Source of the DNA: Saccoglossus kowalevskii
Lineage: Eukaryota > Hemichordata > Enteropneusta > Harrimaniidae
Assembly: GCF_000003605.2 (NCBI RefSeq)
Contig: NW_003131856.1
Location: 128,783 to 192,782 of the forward strand
DNA length: 64,000 nucleotides
Direction: 5' to 3'
Made by a program: the position numbers and the translations under genes. Numbering within the stretch: position 1 is the first letter of the stretch; every line of letters starts with the position of its first letter. Under the pieces are notes generated by a model, which saw only the letters and a list, made by a program, of their open reading frames with translations, was not told the origin of the DNA and searched no databases. Shown piece by piece: positions 15,501-24,900 of the stretch.

Positions 15501-18500
15501 TGATTCTCCCACGAAAATGCAACTTGGGTTTGTTATGCGGCGGACGAAAAAAAATATGAAGATAAAAATAAGTTTTTTTTAGCAATTGTTTGCACTTACA
15601 AGTCGGCGGGCGTGAGAAATTATGCTGAAATAAAATTTTATTCTTATTTCATTTTCAGCTCCTGTTCATTCGGCGGGTTCGCAAAACAAGGGATAATAAA
15701 AGTCTGGCCTAATATTGCTTTGAATCACAAATCACCTACTTAGCTCATTCAGTAGACTGACCATGCATCACATAGTCGATCTGGAAATCTTTGCTTCAAA
15801 TCCAGGATGTTGTTTGAAAAATAGTGAGAAAAAACTTGTACTGATTCTAAAGACAGTCAGCTTGGTAGAAAATGGAGACTGTTTTCAACAAAGCTTCCGT
15901 GGACTTTGTGGACAGAAAGGGTTCTCTCCTAGTAAATACAAACAAAGGATGCTGATAACTAAAACCGTCTACTATCAAAAATAAGCATCACACTTAGAAC
16001 AGTGGGCACAATTTGTATTTGTACAATACAAAGACTAGAATAACTGTCAATGTTGACTTAGGCTCCAGCGAATGAAAACCAGAGCTTATACATACAATGT
16101 ACTAACCACACATTAATACCAGTTGAATCAAAGACTATAGAGAAGAGTCTTTGGTTGAATACAGCTACAAATACAGCCCTTCCTTGGCAGCATTCAGGTA
16201 TGCTGAATTATAGTAACCCACGATGAACCCCAGTAACTGCACAAAGTACATTAAAAGGTGATTTTTGTGGAATAGCATACTGATCAAATTGCAAGACGTC
16301 AATGTAAGATATTTATGTAGTGATTGGTGGACATGTACATTAACATCTATGCTACGCTTAAAATAAATTTTATGGTTGTAGTTAGTAGTAAAATAAAATA
16401 TTCAGTTCTTCTTCGGGCAAAGTCTGGTAGTTATTTTTTAGTAGTGGTGTTAGGGGCAGGGGGTGTCTGTCGTAATGTTGTGAAAATCAAAGAAAAACAC
16501 TGCAAAATTAAAAAAAAATTAAATAATGGTGCGTCGCCACCTTATTATTAAGTGGGCTCACTGTATTTTGAGCTAGACAAGGCAGTATACCTGCCTGAAT
16601 GTTTTGTCCAGCAATAAATAATATAGCAATAATATGGTATTGTACATGAAACAAACAACTCATGACCTGTGACCCAAGTGTTTGACCCCTGACCCATTCA
16701 CTAACTGATACACAAGCACCGAATTAAAAGAAATACATCAGATTAATAGTTTTTGCATTTAAATAAAATGGCATTATGGATTAGTTAGAGATGTCAGTAA
16801 TTCCATACTAAAGCTGTATATTCTTAACATCTTTCATCATGTAATTTGTCTTGAAGTATGTGATTTTAGTGCGTTATTTCAATGAGGTCTTCACCGCATG
16901 TCTCCAATGTTGCTTACCCTTATTCATCCGCCTTTGAAACTATGTAATGTGTCTCATAAAAAGTGTAATGTCAACAAAATTGTCTCCACATCACCCTAGC
17001 TACTTACCCTTATTTATATCCGCCTTTGATGTTTTATTGTTACATATTATGCCATGTATGTTAATGTACGTTTACCTGCTGTAATTAATTGTTTGTCATG
17101 TAAATTATTATATCCTTGCTTCATATTTAATTACTAATATATTCTTGTATTATTTTATCAGTTTTTGATTAACATTCCTCTGAAACTGCTGTGTCTAATG
17201 TCACTCACACAAGGCGGTAAGTATTGGTTCCTTATTAACACTTTTTCCCAGCAAAATGTTTGTGCTACATGTTGCCTGTTTTTATGTATTCTTTTTTGAT
17301 AATTTTGGACCAAATAGACTCAAATTCCTATTTGCTATGAGTCTTAATCAAACTTTTAGAAAAATTATAGAAAAATTTGATAATTTGATAGATAAAATTA
17401 TTTCTGATTGGTGTCAAATGTTTACTTTGGTGCACAAAAGGTTAATCTGTAAATCTGAATGGAAGCTTTATTTGTTACTGTTCAGCAAGTGTCACTTAAT
17501 TATTAAACCTTATAAATGGTGTCTGATGAAAGTCTGCCCTCAAACTAGAAGTTGGATATGAAGTATGCCCTCGCCTGGTGAAAATTAAAGTTATGTGTAC
17601 ATTTTGTAAAAACTAATAAATACAAGTGGACTTCCAGGTTTTCATTGTAATGACTCTTCTCGTAGATGTCACAGAAAGTTCTATATTGTTTTGATGTGCA
17701 CCACTGTACTATGCGTTATGTGTGATTTGTTGTAGAATGCCAGGCGAGGGGTTGGTGAAAAACAGCTGAAGTTGAGAAAAACAACAAAAACTGAAAATGC
17801 CTGGATGCCTCCCGCCACCCATCGCCAATCAGATATATTCTGATTCAATCAGATTCTGATTCAAATGAAATCGTCCCTCAAATATTTCATTGATGACTAT
17901 GTTTGCAATCAGTATGCTCTAGTATGTTTTAATAACTAAAACATCTGTGTTTGATTGTTTCTAGGTCTACCACCAAAAGATCACAAGTTTTTCAAGACGT
18001 TGTTTCTTCAGAGCCATGGTTACGAACACACGATCAATTTTTCAAAGTTAAAAAAGTTAGGCATATTTGTTGAACAGCAACAAACGGGAGAAAGTAACAT
18101 CATTGTGGATAAAGTCACTTCCCTGCAGAAAAAAAGCTTTTTCAAAGCAGTCAGCAAAAAGTTAGCATTGGTGAGAAATTTATTGTTGATTTTAGGAATG
18201 CACATCTGTTCTTTTTGCAACATAACAATTTTGGCTTTCATATAATTTACAGCGTTATACAAATTTAGGGAAATCTATCATCTATTTATCTGTCTATCGT
18301 TTGAAAAAAGGTGGTTTATTTTATTATTGGTATGATTTAAATTCTCTTTTGTGCAAGAAAATATATTCATTAATTTAAATCATTGCAGAAAAAAATGTAG
18401 GGGCGTATACTTTTGGGCAAAAAATTGGCCGAATTTTTCAACGGTGGGCTGTGTTTTTATATACCAATAAGAATCAATATTAAATGACTTTTTCCAAAGT

Positions 18501-21500
18501 GCAAATTCCTAAATTAGTCTGGACACTATGAATGCACTATTTCATCAAGGGCGCCTTCAATTGTCAACCTCAAATTTTATATTATACTTAAGGTAGCGAG
18601 ACTATTATTTGTGTTGAAAATTTCGATTTTCACATTTACTCATTAATTGATGAATTGCACTATAAACTTTCATATGATAAATTCAACATAACATAGAATG
18701 TCATGTAGGTTGGTTAAAATGTAGGAAGCAAGGCAGCCCCCCCCCCTCCCCGTAGTGTTTTGCAAAATCAACAACACAGGTTTAATCTGTGTGCCTATAA
18801 GTTTCAAAAAAAAAATTAACTCAAGACAAGCAATGTTAGGATGTGTTATCAGTAGCTATCTGACACACAATGAGTGTTTCCTAACATTTGAGTGGTTTGT
18901 CTCCGCCCCTGTTTGTTTCACAGATTAGTCATTTGCATATGAATGTGTCAGACACAAGGTCACACAGCCACTGAAAAAAATCACTGATTTTGGTGTTTTC
19001 ATTTGCCGATTTTATCGAATTATAGCTATCCCATTCCTTTATTTTTTGGTTTCCAATAGCCTTACACATTTGGATGTCCCTACACATGTTAAAACAGACC
19101 TTGATGAGAAAACAAATCGATTGTGCAGATAAACAAGCTTGNNNNNNNNNNNNNNNNNNNNNNNNNNNNNNNNNNNNNNNNNNNNNNNNNNCGTTGTTTC
19201 TTCAGAGCCATGGTTACGAACACACGATCAGTTTTTCAAAGTTAAAAAAGTTAGGCATATTTGTTGAACAGCAACAAACTGGAGAAAGTAACATCATTGT
19301 GGATAAAGTCACTTCCCTGCAGAAGAAAAGCTTTTTCAAAGCAGTCAGCAAAAAGTTAGCATTGGTAAGAAATTTATTGTTGATTGAAGGAATGCACATC
19401 GCTTCTCTTTGCAACATAACAATTTTGGCTTTCATATAATAATAATCAAATAATAAATGACTTTTTCCAAAGTGCAAATTCCTAAATTAGTCTGGACACT
19501 ATGAATTCACTGGTCAAAGTCAGGTGCATTGCTCAGTTGGTGCAAATTAAACTCCCCCTTTACGCACTATTTCATCAAGGGCACCCTCAATTGTCAACCT
19601 CAAATTTTATATTATACTTAATACACCTTATAAATATACAAGATTTAAACAAGGACTTTATTATATCTAAATTATCATATTTCTGTTTATGCCATGTGAC
19701 AGTTACTTTTGTTTCTCCTTTATTTTAATTATGAGCAAATTGCAAGTAGTAACTAAACATTCTATAAGTGATATCCGTTTTTGTGATTTACATGATTGGC
19801 ATTTTTCTTTCATAATGAAATTTTAGCAACATTAATTGCTGAATTGACTTAAATTTGCATACCGAGGATCATAATGCACAAGTTTAAACGCTTGAAGGAC
19901 GATGGTCCAATGCGCTCATCTAATGGAAATCACAAGTATGAGGTTTGACCTGGGCACAACTTGCACTAATTACCGCCAGTGAGTCCTTCGATACCTTCCA
20001 ATCACCTAAAAAATACCAAATTAGAGCTTGGTAACATCTCTGTTTGTACTTGTTGATCTGCGCAACATTCAAAGTCACCATCTTTGTTTATATAAGACCC
20101 ATATATCTCACGCATGTGTGCCGCGATGATTACCGTCCTTTAATCTATAATTTTTAAAAAATGTGAGTGAATGAAGTACCCAAAATAGATGTGAATGAAA
20201 CTCATAAAACATGCTTTGCGACTGTCATTGCAGTATCTTGTTTTTGTTTCCTTTACAGGTTCCAAAGATTGATGACTATGATGTGAAAAACCCGGAAGAC
20301 ATGGGGTACGTCTTCAGCGGTGCATATACTCCAATCTCATGTAGATTGGTTGACGAGGTAAGTTGTGACACAATCTGAAATTCGTCTGTCCCTTTGTCTG
20401 TCTACATTTCTCTGGCAAAGATAGGACATGATATAATATATATAAGCATGTCAATTTCTTTTTCTGTTTCTTGAACTTGGCTTGAATGGTGGCTGTTATT
20501 CTGATGGTATTCAACTTGTCATACGTATTCAACTATGATTTCTAATAATTTTACTTTGAAATCCTATTTTACACTGTAAGATTTTATTTTAATCTTACCG
20601 TGTGGCCCAGCCTTGTATATTCATTTTCGTGATGTACAATGTGCACCATTGCACAATAACACTATTTTTAAAACATTGACACCTGCACATATTAGGTTTT
20701 GTTATGTTTCATTTGTTTAGTTTCTCTTCTGAGTGTCACTGTGTTATTCATTGTAGTTGTTGATTAGAGGAGGCTGGTCTGGTTTGGAGGATATCACCAA
20801 ACTGTTTCCAGGTCTTACTTTTTCTCATATGAAAGCCAAGTCTGCAAAAAGTAAGTTCAAGTATTGTTACAATACTTAATAAGTTTATTCATGTCAGTTA
20901 CACATCAGGATTTACACCATTTTGATTGTTGTCGAGTTATTCATTACATTAATAAGAATTCATAGGATATAAAAACATTAAGTTTGGTGCTAGAAATAAT
21001 TTCCTGTGCTCAGTGCTACTATGTCTGTCTTCATATACTTCAGGGGATTATTTCTTCCAAATACATGTAATGTAATTATTTCTTCCAAATAAAGAGCTAT
21101 TTCTTCCATATAATGTAATTATTTCTACCAAATAAGGAGCTATTTCTTCCATATAATGTAATTATTTCTTCCAAATGAGGAACTAATTCTTCCATATATA
21201 ATGTAATTATTTTTTTCCAAATAAGGAACTAATTCTAATGTTGAATATATTTTCTCTGTGCAGGTAAAGGCACATCAGATTCATTATCGAACAAAGTAGT
21301 GTTGGTATATTTCCTGGGTGGATGTACATTTGCTGAGATAGCTGCACTGAGATTACTTGGTAATAGAAAAGGTAGTGTACTATAATTATTAGACATACAT
21401 CTGGTTTGTTTTTTCATTGTAGTTAACATTAACAGTGGTGTGATCCTACCATATTCACATAATACATATTGCCATGGGGGTCATATTTCCTACCCTCGAT

Positions 21501-21917
21501 TGGTTTCTGGTACCATGGGTGGACCTTAATCAGATTTGTCTTATTTTGTTACAATGCCATCAATCCTACCCACTTCCTACTTTTTAGGAAATCTTTGTCA
21601 ACAATAATAAATAACTTCTTCTGTGAAATTATTGTTTTCGGAATAATGTCTTCTCTGGAACAATTGTTTTCGAAATAACTCTTTCTCTGAAACCATTGTA
21701 TTCAAAATAACCTTCTCTGAAACCATTGTATTCAAAATAGATTTAAATTAACATTCTATGAAATGTCTGTTTACCGAAATCATGAGAGTGACACGTAGTG
21801 ATTGACATGCATGTTTTTTTTTATATTTCAGGTTATAGATTTATCGTAGCAACCACGGCAATAATCAATGGCAATACTCTAATAGACTCTATTATTGATA
21901 AATTTGATAATAAATAA
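515..21917 (+). CDS. VPS33B: VPS33B, Sec1/Munc18-family vacuolar sorting protein (5'-partial gene, 17 exons)
   Basis: VPS33B is an SM-family protein. In animals it binds VIPAS39 (SPE-39) and acts in late endosome, lysosome-related organelle and apical sorting traffic. Coding segments lie at 515-564, 1798-1865, 2532-2577, 2965-3059, 4226-4330, 4892-5066, 9653-9726, 10152-10238, 10952-11045, 12560-12634, 13837-13901, 17162-17216, 17965-18170, 20259-20357, 20757-20850, 21264-21371 and 21832-21917. Every junction is GT-AG, phases agree throughout, and the sum is 1582 bases, that is one leading base plus 527 codons including TAA. This matches the human protein from about residue 84 to its end (617 residues). 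Signature blocks are [43 protein letters not shown] and [14 protein letters not shown]. The first 80 or so residues are encoded left of the window. VPS33A is less likely because the C-terminal blocks fit VPS33B. Confidence 0.96.
779..991. mobile_element. Palindromic MITE, family 1, copy 1
   Basis: Non-coding element of about 210 bp flanked by TA. The ends CAGTGGAATACTTTATTTTC and AAAATAAAGTATTCTACAG are inverted repeats, and inner stretches (TTTTCGCT, GGAATTTATTTTCAC) are also mirrored, so nearly the whole element can fold. A TA target site and long TIRs suggest mobilisation by a Tc1/mariner-type transposase, which is an inference. It lies in a VPS33B intron. Confidence 0.85.
1798..1865 (+). 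CDS. VPS33B: VPS33B exon b
   Basis: Acceptor TTTTTACAG, donor AAAG|GTAAGT. With the split D codon it reads [20 protein letters not shown] then PRK, matching the human ADKLAGRTRKYKVIFSPQK region. The exon ends in phase 0. Confidence 0.93.
2532..2577 (+). CDS. VPS33B: VPS33B exon c (46 bp micro-exon)
   Basis: Acceptor TTTTGGTAG, donor GGAG|GTAAGT. It reads [15 protein letters not shown], matching human FYACEMVLEEEGIYG. It is too short for ORF scanning and was placed by homology and phase (0 in, 1 out). Confidence 0.93.
2965..3059 (+). CDS. VPS33B: VPS33B exon d
   Basis: A long T tract precedes TTAG; the donor is ATG|GTAAGT. It reads [20 protein letters not shown], then [28 protein letters not shown] is the human equivalent. 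Confidence 0.96.
3517..3708. mobile_element. Palindromic MITE, family 1, copy 2
   Basis: Same family as 779-991, same orientation and clearly alignable end to end (CTGTGGAATACTTTATTTTC to AATAAAGTATTTTACAG), flanked by TA. It lacks about 20 bp of the right-hand inner repeat compared with copy 1. Confidence 0.85.
4226..4330 (+). CDS. VPS33B: VPS33B exon e
   Basis: Acceptor ATTATTTTCAG, donor AAG|GTTAGT. It begins [15 protein letters not shown] and ends HGQGRCAK, matching human EGDQRWINTVAQAL and GIGRCAKM. 105 bp, phase 0 on both sides. Confidence 0.96.
4399..4708. repeat. Degenerate minisatellite in VPS33B intron
   Basis: About eight to nine imperfect copies of a 30-37 bp unit built around GATGACATCACTTACACTGA followed by AATGCAAAGAAA. 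Copies decay to the right (GATAACATCCC, GATGATATCAC). It includes repeated ATGACATCA cores. Confidence 0.85.
4892..5066 (+). CDS. VPS33B: VPS33B exon f (SM core signature)
   Basis: Acceptor TTGATTCATAG, donor AGTG|GTAAGT. The exon carries the strongest SM signature: [19 protein letters not shown], then [15 protein letters not shown], against human [20 protein letters not shown] and YEGLVDDTFRIKCG. The first codon being ATG is coincidental and does not mark a start. Confidence 0.98.
6115..6255. repeat. Partial copy of a dispersed repeat (full-length relative at 51709-52080)
   Basis: From the ATCGGC block to CACCTATTA it aligns with the right half of 51709-52080: AATCAAATCATTCAATTTTT here against AATCAAATCGTTCGATTTTT there, then GATCTCGCAGTGAACAGAAA against GATCTCGCAATTGTACGGAA. 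The left end is missing. Many CpG to TpG/CpA differences indicate an older copy. Confidence 0.65.
7651..8635. mobile_element. Inverted-repeat element carrying a tyrosine-recombinase-like fragment
   Basis: The left end GAGGGTTTTATCATATACCT and right end AGGTATATGATAAATCCTC are inverted repeats about 985 bp apart, inside a VPS33B intron. The interior is richer in G+C and CpG than its surroundings. It holds a short minus-strand ORF (8238-8444) resembling the C-terminus of a tyrosine recombinase. To the left, 7575-7650 contains GC-rich hairpins (ACGGCTT...AAGCCGT) that may also belong to it. It is too short to encode a full recombinase, so it reads as a non-autonomous relic. Its class is uncertain. 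Confidence 0.5.
8238..8444 (-). pseudogene. Tyrosine-recombinase C-terminal fragment (68 residues)
   Basis: The fragment contains [20 protein letters not shown] followed by SSLQHYDTY. This has the layout of the end of a tyrosine recombinase/DUF3504 domain: a helix with an aGxPxxxIxxxxGH block, then about ten residues later the catalytic-type tyrosine (HYD). The first 15 or so residues ([12 protein letters not shown]) do not belong to that domain, so the ORF looks like an N-terminal start joined to a C-terminal piece by internal deletion. Crypton-type DNA transposons and their domesticated relatives use this domain. Other tyrosine-recombinase elements cannot be excluded. Confidence 0.5.
8770..9455. 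repeat. Diverged tandem duplication, unit about 330 bp
   Basis: Two copies, roughly 8770-9110 and 9110-9455. Shared blocks are ATGGTGGCCATTT, TTGGACATTATGGGACCTT, GATTGACTGATCATGTTT-like and ATATACATCATGTCATA. The copies differ strongly, so the duplication is old. It is non-coding; short ORFs in it are not conserved between the copies. Confidence 0.75.
9653..9726 (+). CDS. VPS33B: VPS33B exon g
   Basis: Follows the largest intron (4.6 kb), which holds a repeat fragment at 6115-6255, the element at 7651-8635 and a tandem duplication at 8770-9455. The acceptor is TTGTATTTCAG. It reads [20 protein letters not shown], then NCEDN, matching human [23 protein letters not shown]. Confidence 0.94.
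10152..10238 (+). CDS. VPS33B: VPS33B exon h
   Basis: Acceptor TTTTATTTCAG, donor AAT|GTGAGT. It reads [20 protein letters not shown], then AKALQVGFN, against human [21 protein letters not shown]. Confidence 0.97.
10952..11045 (+). CDS. VPS33B: VPS33B exon i
   Basis: Acceptor TTCCTCTAATAG, donor ATTC|GTAAGT. It reads [19 protein letters not shown], then [12 protein letters not shown], matching human [28 protein letters not shown]. Ends in phase 1. Confidence 0.95.
12560..12634 (+). CDS. VPS33B: VPS33B exon j
   Basis: Acceptor TTTGTCTAG, donor CACA|GTGAGT. It reads [20 protein letters not shown], then MKAEH, against human [20 protein letters not shown]. Confidence 0.96.
13837..13901 (+). CDS. 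VPS33B: VPS33B exon k
   Basis: Acceptor TTTTTTCACAG, donor CAG|GTAAGA. It reads [20 protein letters not shown], then RQ, against human ALLEGFNIRESTSYIEEHID. The following intron (3.3 kb) carries three inverted-repeat elements. Confidence 0.94.
14634..14766. mobile_element. TTAAAG MITE, subfamily B, copy 1
   Basis: About 133 bp. The left end TTAAAGGGTGGTGGTCGTTG and right end AACCATCACCATTCAAG are inverted repeats. The interior (GAATTTCATGTAAACAAACA, ACGAGTCCCATACTGAACAG) matches 53089-53221. CpG sites in the other copy are mostly TpG/CpA here, so this copy is older. Confidence 0.8.
14860..15053. mobile_element. Palindromic MITE, family 1, copy 3
   Basis: Starts TACTGTAAAATACTTTATTT and ends with AAAATACTCCACAGTA, TA-flanked, in a third VPS33B intron. 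It is more diverged than the copies at 779 and 3517 but aligns with both along its length. Confidence 0.8.
15283..15712. mobile_element. Inverted-repeat element, about 430 bp, non-coding
   Basis: The left end AGGCCAGACTTTTTTTATT and right end AATAAAAGTCTGGCCT are inverted repeats. An inner motif, GAAATAAAATTTTATTC, occurs twice (about 15435 and 15628). No transposase is visible. It sits in the same intron as the family 1 copy at 14860. Superfamily unknown. Confidence 0.65.
17162..17216 (+). CDS. VPS33B: VPS33B exon l (55 bp)
   Basis: Acceptor TATTTTATCAG, donor GGCG|GTAAGT. It reads [19 protein letters not shown], against human SPIESLRLMCLLSITENGL. Ends in phase 1, as the next exon requires. 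Confidence 0.92.
17965..18170 (+). CDS. VPS33B: VPS33B exon m, copy 1 (complete)
   Basis: Acceptor TTGTTTCTAG, donor TTG|GTGAGA. It begins [20 protein letters not shown] and continues with [15 protein letters not shown] and [11 protein letters not shown]. Human equivalents are LIPKDYRSLKTQYLQSYG, TFSNLRRAGLLTEQ and NFRAISKKLNLI. The linker between EQ and FFKAVSKK is about 20 residues shorter than in human. The length of 206 bp is not a multiple of three. A near-identical second copy lies 1194 bp downstream. Confidence 0.95.
18171..18596. repeat. Intron segment duplicated at 19365-19620
   Basis: The 73 bp after exon m copy 1, and 18482-18590, both recur after copy 2. The two versions differ by a 220-bp insertion here (18244-18481, absent there) and a roughly 50-bp insertion there. 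Such indels are typical of alleles in a highly polymorphic animal. Confidence 0.8.
19142..19191. other. Assembly gap (50 N) beside the duplicated exon
   Basis: A run of exactly 50 N joins two contigs. The contig on the right begins inside exon m copy 2 and the contig on the left contains exon m copy 1, the expected picture when two haplotype contigs are scaffolded in series. Confidence 0.95.
19192..19364 (+). CDS. VPS33B: VPS33B exon m, copy 2 (5' end lost in assembly gap)
   Basis: It repeats 17998-18170 at an exact offset of 1194 bases with three differences in 173: one amino-acid change (N to S) and two silent. A good donor (TTG|GTAAGA) follows. The first 33 bases and the acceptor are hidden by the N run at 19142-19191. 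Joining both copies in one mRNA would break the frame, because the exon is 206 bp. They are therefore either mutually exclusive exons or, more likely, two alleles assembled in series. Confidence 0.75.
20259..20357 (+). CDS. VPS33B: VPS33B exon n
   Basis: Acceptor TTTCCTTTACAG, donor GAG|GTAAGT. It reads [20 protein letters not shown], then [13 protein letters not shown], matching human [20 protein letters not shown]. 99 bp, phase 0 on both sides. Confidence 0.97.
20757..20850 (+). CDS. VPS33B: VPS33B exon o
   Basis: Acceptor TTCATTGTAG, chosen over the AG at 20720 because only this one gives the homologous start. It reads [20 protein letters not shown], then [11 protein letters not shown], against human LERRSWQGLDEVVRLLN. 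Ends in phase 1. Confidence 0.9.
21057..21240. repeat. Minisatellite next to VPS33B exon p
   Basis: About four copies of a 44-47 bp unit alternating TAATGTAATTATTTCTTCCA and AATAAGGAGCTATTTCTTCC. It ends about 25 bp before the acceptor, so copy-number change could affect the branch-point region. Confidence 0.85.
21264..21371 (+). CDS. VPS33B: VPS33B exon p
   Basis: Acceptor TCTCTGTGCAG, donor AAAG|GTAGTG (weak donor, but phase-correct). It contains [20 protein letters not shown], the most recognisable C-terminal SM block (human VVFLGGCTFSEISALRFLG). A minisatellite lies immediately upstream. Confidence 0.96.
21604..21742. repeat. Minisatellite in the last VPS33B intron
   Basis: Four imperfect copies of a 31-37 bp unit, TTCTCTGAAACCATTGTATT followed by CAAAATAA or CGAAATAA. 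The last two copies are nearly identical, indicating recent expansion on that side. Confidence 0.85.
21832..21917 (+). CDS. VPS33B: VPS33B terminal exon with stop codon
   Basis: Acceptor TTATATTTCAG. It reads [20 protein letters not shown], then IIDKFDNK and TAA at 21915-21917, matching human [20 protein letters not shown] and the C-terminus. AATAAA overlaps the stop (21909 and 21913). Further AATAAA motifs at 22751 and 23002 are better candidates for the poly(A) site of a longer 3' UTR. Confidence 0.96.
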
Positions 21918-24900
21918 AAGTATACATGCCAGGTTCATCTGTGGATATGAATTGCAAACACATCACCAGCAGGAACTCTCCCATGAATCAATTCACTCAT
22001 CTGCCACAACCTAAATTACTAAGAATATTCCCTTAGGCAACAGTGCTAACTGTTATTCTGATATCACTAATTCAAAACATCTCTTGCGTAATCCAATCAT
22101 TGTATGCAGTCAACTGAGATGAAGTTTGTATCCAGCTCAGGTGCTAATTTCATCCAAATCGATAAATATACATTGAACCTGATCACGCTTCTTCTAGCTA
22201 CTTTTATCCAGTTAAGCACTTTGCTTGAAAACGCTGCCCAAAAAATACCGATTAGATTCAAGTAATTTCATCAAATATATCAGGATTTCAACAACAAAAA
22301 TGTGGAAGGTAGCAGCTACTATCCAGGGTAATGAAAACGGCTAGTTAATTTGTGGGCTTGTTTCTTGTATGGCCATAACAAAGGAATATTAATACTTATT
22401 GTAATTATGTAACCCATTCAATGCATTTATTCCTGTAATTTTGTATTATGCATCTTTTAGTAAACTGACACACTTTAAGATGGAAGTTGTGAACCACATA
22501 CAGTTTGTAAACATAGAATTGAGTCGAAATGAGAAAATATGTTATATAGGTAATATTATATCTGTTGTAAATGCTCTCCAATTGTGTAGTTTTCTTTACA
22601 CATGCTTCTTACCTGGAAAACGTTATCTTTGTAATGAAGAACACCTTTTTCACTATAGATGAGAAAAGTCAATGTGCTCAGTACCTTTTGTCTAGCATGT
22701 CAGTGAAACACAATATCATTATCACTTTTGTACATCACAGAACAAAACATAATAAAATAAACTGTGAAATAATAACACAAAACAGTACCATAGAAACTAT
22801 GATAACCTGCATAATAATCATGCAATAATGGACAAAATGCCTAACATATTATAGACTCAGAGTTTATAGATGATGAGAATTGAGAACTGTTGAATGAACA
22901 ATGTTACTGTTTTTTTACTTGTTAGTCTTTCTTTTCATAACAGTATGTATTTTAAAATTTATGTTATCGTGATGTGTGTACATACTCGTAATTATATGTA
23001 TAATAAAGTAAATATGGAATATTTATATGTATATAATGAAAACCAGATTGTGTTCGTATAATGTTTTCTTGGTTGCCATTGCGTCTTTCAGACATTATTT
23101 TTAGCATTCCTGTAAAGCACAAACAGGAAATTGTCATACAGATGTGTGTTAAATCTTGTTCCACCAATTGTAATGTATTTCGTTATACAGATACTCCAGA
23201 CTTGATTAGTTGTTGGTACAAATCTGTGCATACTAATTAGGAAATTTGACCAGTTTGGAATTGTTTTGTTCGTATAATTTAGCTACTCGAATGGACGGAT
23301 GACAATGTGTACATTTTGTTTGTGTATTATGTCTGATAGTAATCTTGCATACTAGTTAACTATTTTCAGAAAGTTTATTTTATATTCTATCAATAATCCA
23401 CTTTGCATATTTAATTCATTTTATTCGATATATCTAACTATGTGGTCTGGTTGCTGCTACCCAAATATGCATATATGCATAAAATCATAACCAAAACTCG
23501 CATCACAAACTGTAAATTTCGAAATAACTGGTCGTGAATAATTCACACTAATATCGAAATAACTTGATTACGACAATTTTCTTTGAGTTAACCAAATCCT
23601 CAATAGCTCAAAAACCACAATTTATTAATTGAATGGCATTTTAAACAGCAATAACTCGTACCCTTCAGAACTAGTGAGTAATGATTAATTGATATATCTC
23701 TCAAGGGTAATAAATAAGCATACTATTACACTCAAAGGTACACCACTATCACACCAAGTCGATTCTAGAATAATTAAAGTAAAAACTTCAATTTGTGAAA
23801 GTATAGTATGCTTCTAATTCCGTTGACATTTGGTGAATCGCTTCAGTTTACTGTACTGTTTGTTGCCAATATTCTGATGTTTTGTGCACAAAATAGACTA
23901 GTTTACAAACGCAATTGCGAACATGATCTTAATCCAAGTTATCAACATCCTGAGATGAAAGTATGCTACTGTATCACCACTGTCTGGTATGGCATGTGCT
24001 TCATATACCAGATAAAAAAGTCAATTGAGGTATAATCTCTCCGGTGTCTAGACACGAGATATATATATAGTCTTGAGAAAGGCTGAGAAATTGCTGGTTC
24101 AATTAGCTTAGACAAAGTCACATAAATTCGCCTGATTCTGGTAGTAGTACTACGTGTATGCGTCGACATTGTCCATGTAAAATCTGTATATAATAGTCCC
24201 CCACGCTTGTAATATACCACATTATAGACCAATTCCGCAAATTCTTCTGGTAGGCTAATATTCATGTGACAATGGTGTTATCACTATGCATGGTTAAGTA
24301 CGAGTAGAATTCGAACTACCGCCGTATTTGGGGGGAATTATTTTTTTAAGTTAAGGACATACAGACGCCAGGTAGTTTTAACTGCTGAGCTGTGTCAAAA
24401 TATATATTGTGTCAAAATAAGAATGTTGTTTGGCGAAGCACCTTTTCATATGCTCATGCATATACTAGTAGATTGTTGAATATTATTATACTATGTTCAA
24501 ACGATGGTAGTCCCGCGCAGTACGCGGATCACTGCAACAAAATGTCTTGTTATTAGGACGGACGGAAGAAAAAAACGACGGAATTTAATAATAAGAATTG
24601 CACGCAGAAAAACGTTGCATTTCCATGGTAATCATTCTCATTGCGCCCCCTGCTCCGCGACAAGTTCTTACATATAGCGTCAAACGTGCATGATTGTGAA
24701 ACATTTTCCAAGGAAATTGTTCAAAGTTTACTGAAAACCTCGATGTTGCAGAACACAAGAATGAAATACGAAATTGATATAGTCTTTGTACGGATTGTTC
24801 ACATTCTGCGAACCTTGTTGCCATGGGATGTGTTCCGAACCGGTGAGATGCGGTTCCATGATAAATTACCGTGTTGTTGCTATGTAAGCTAAACTTAGAG

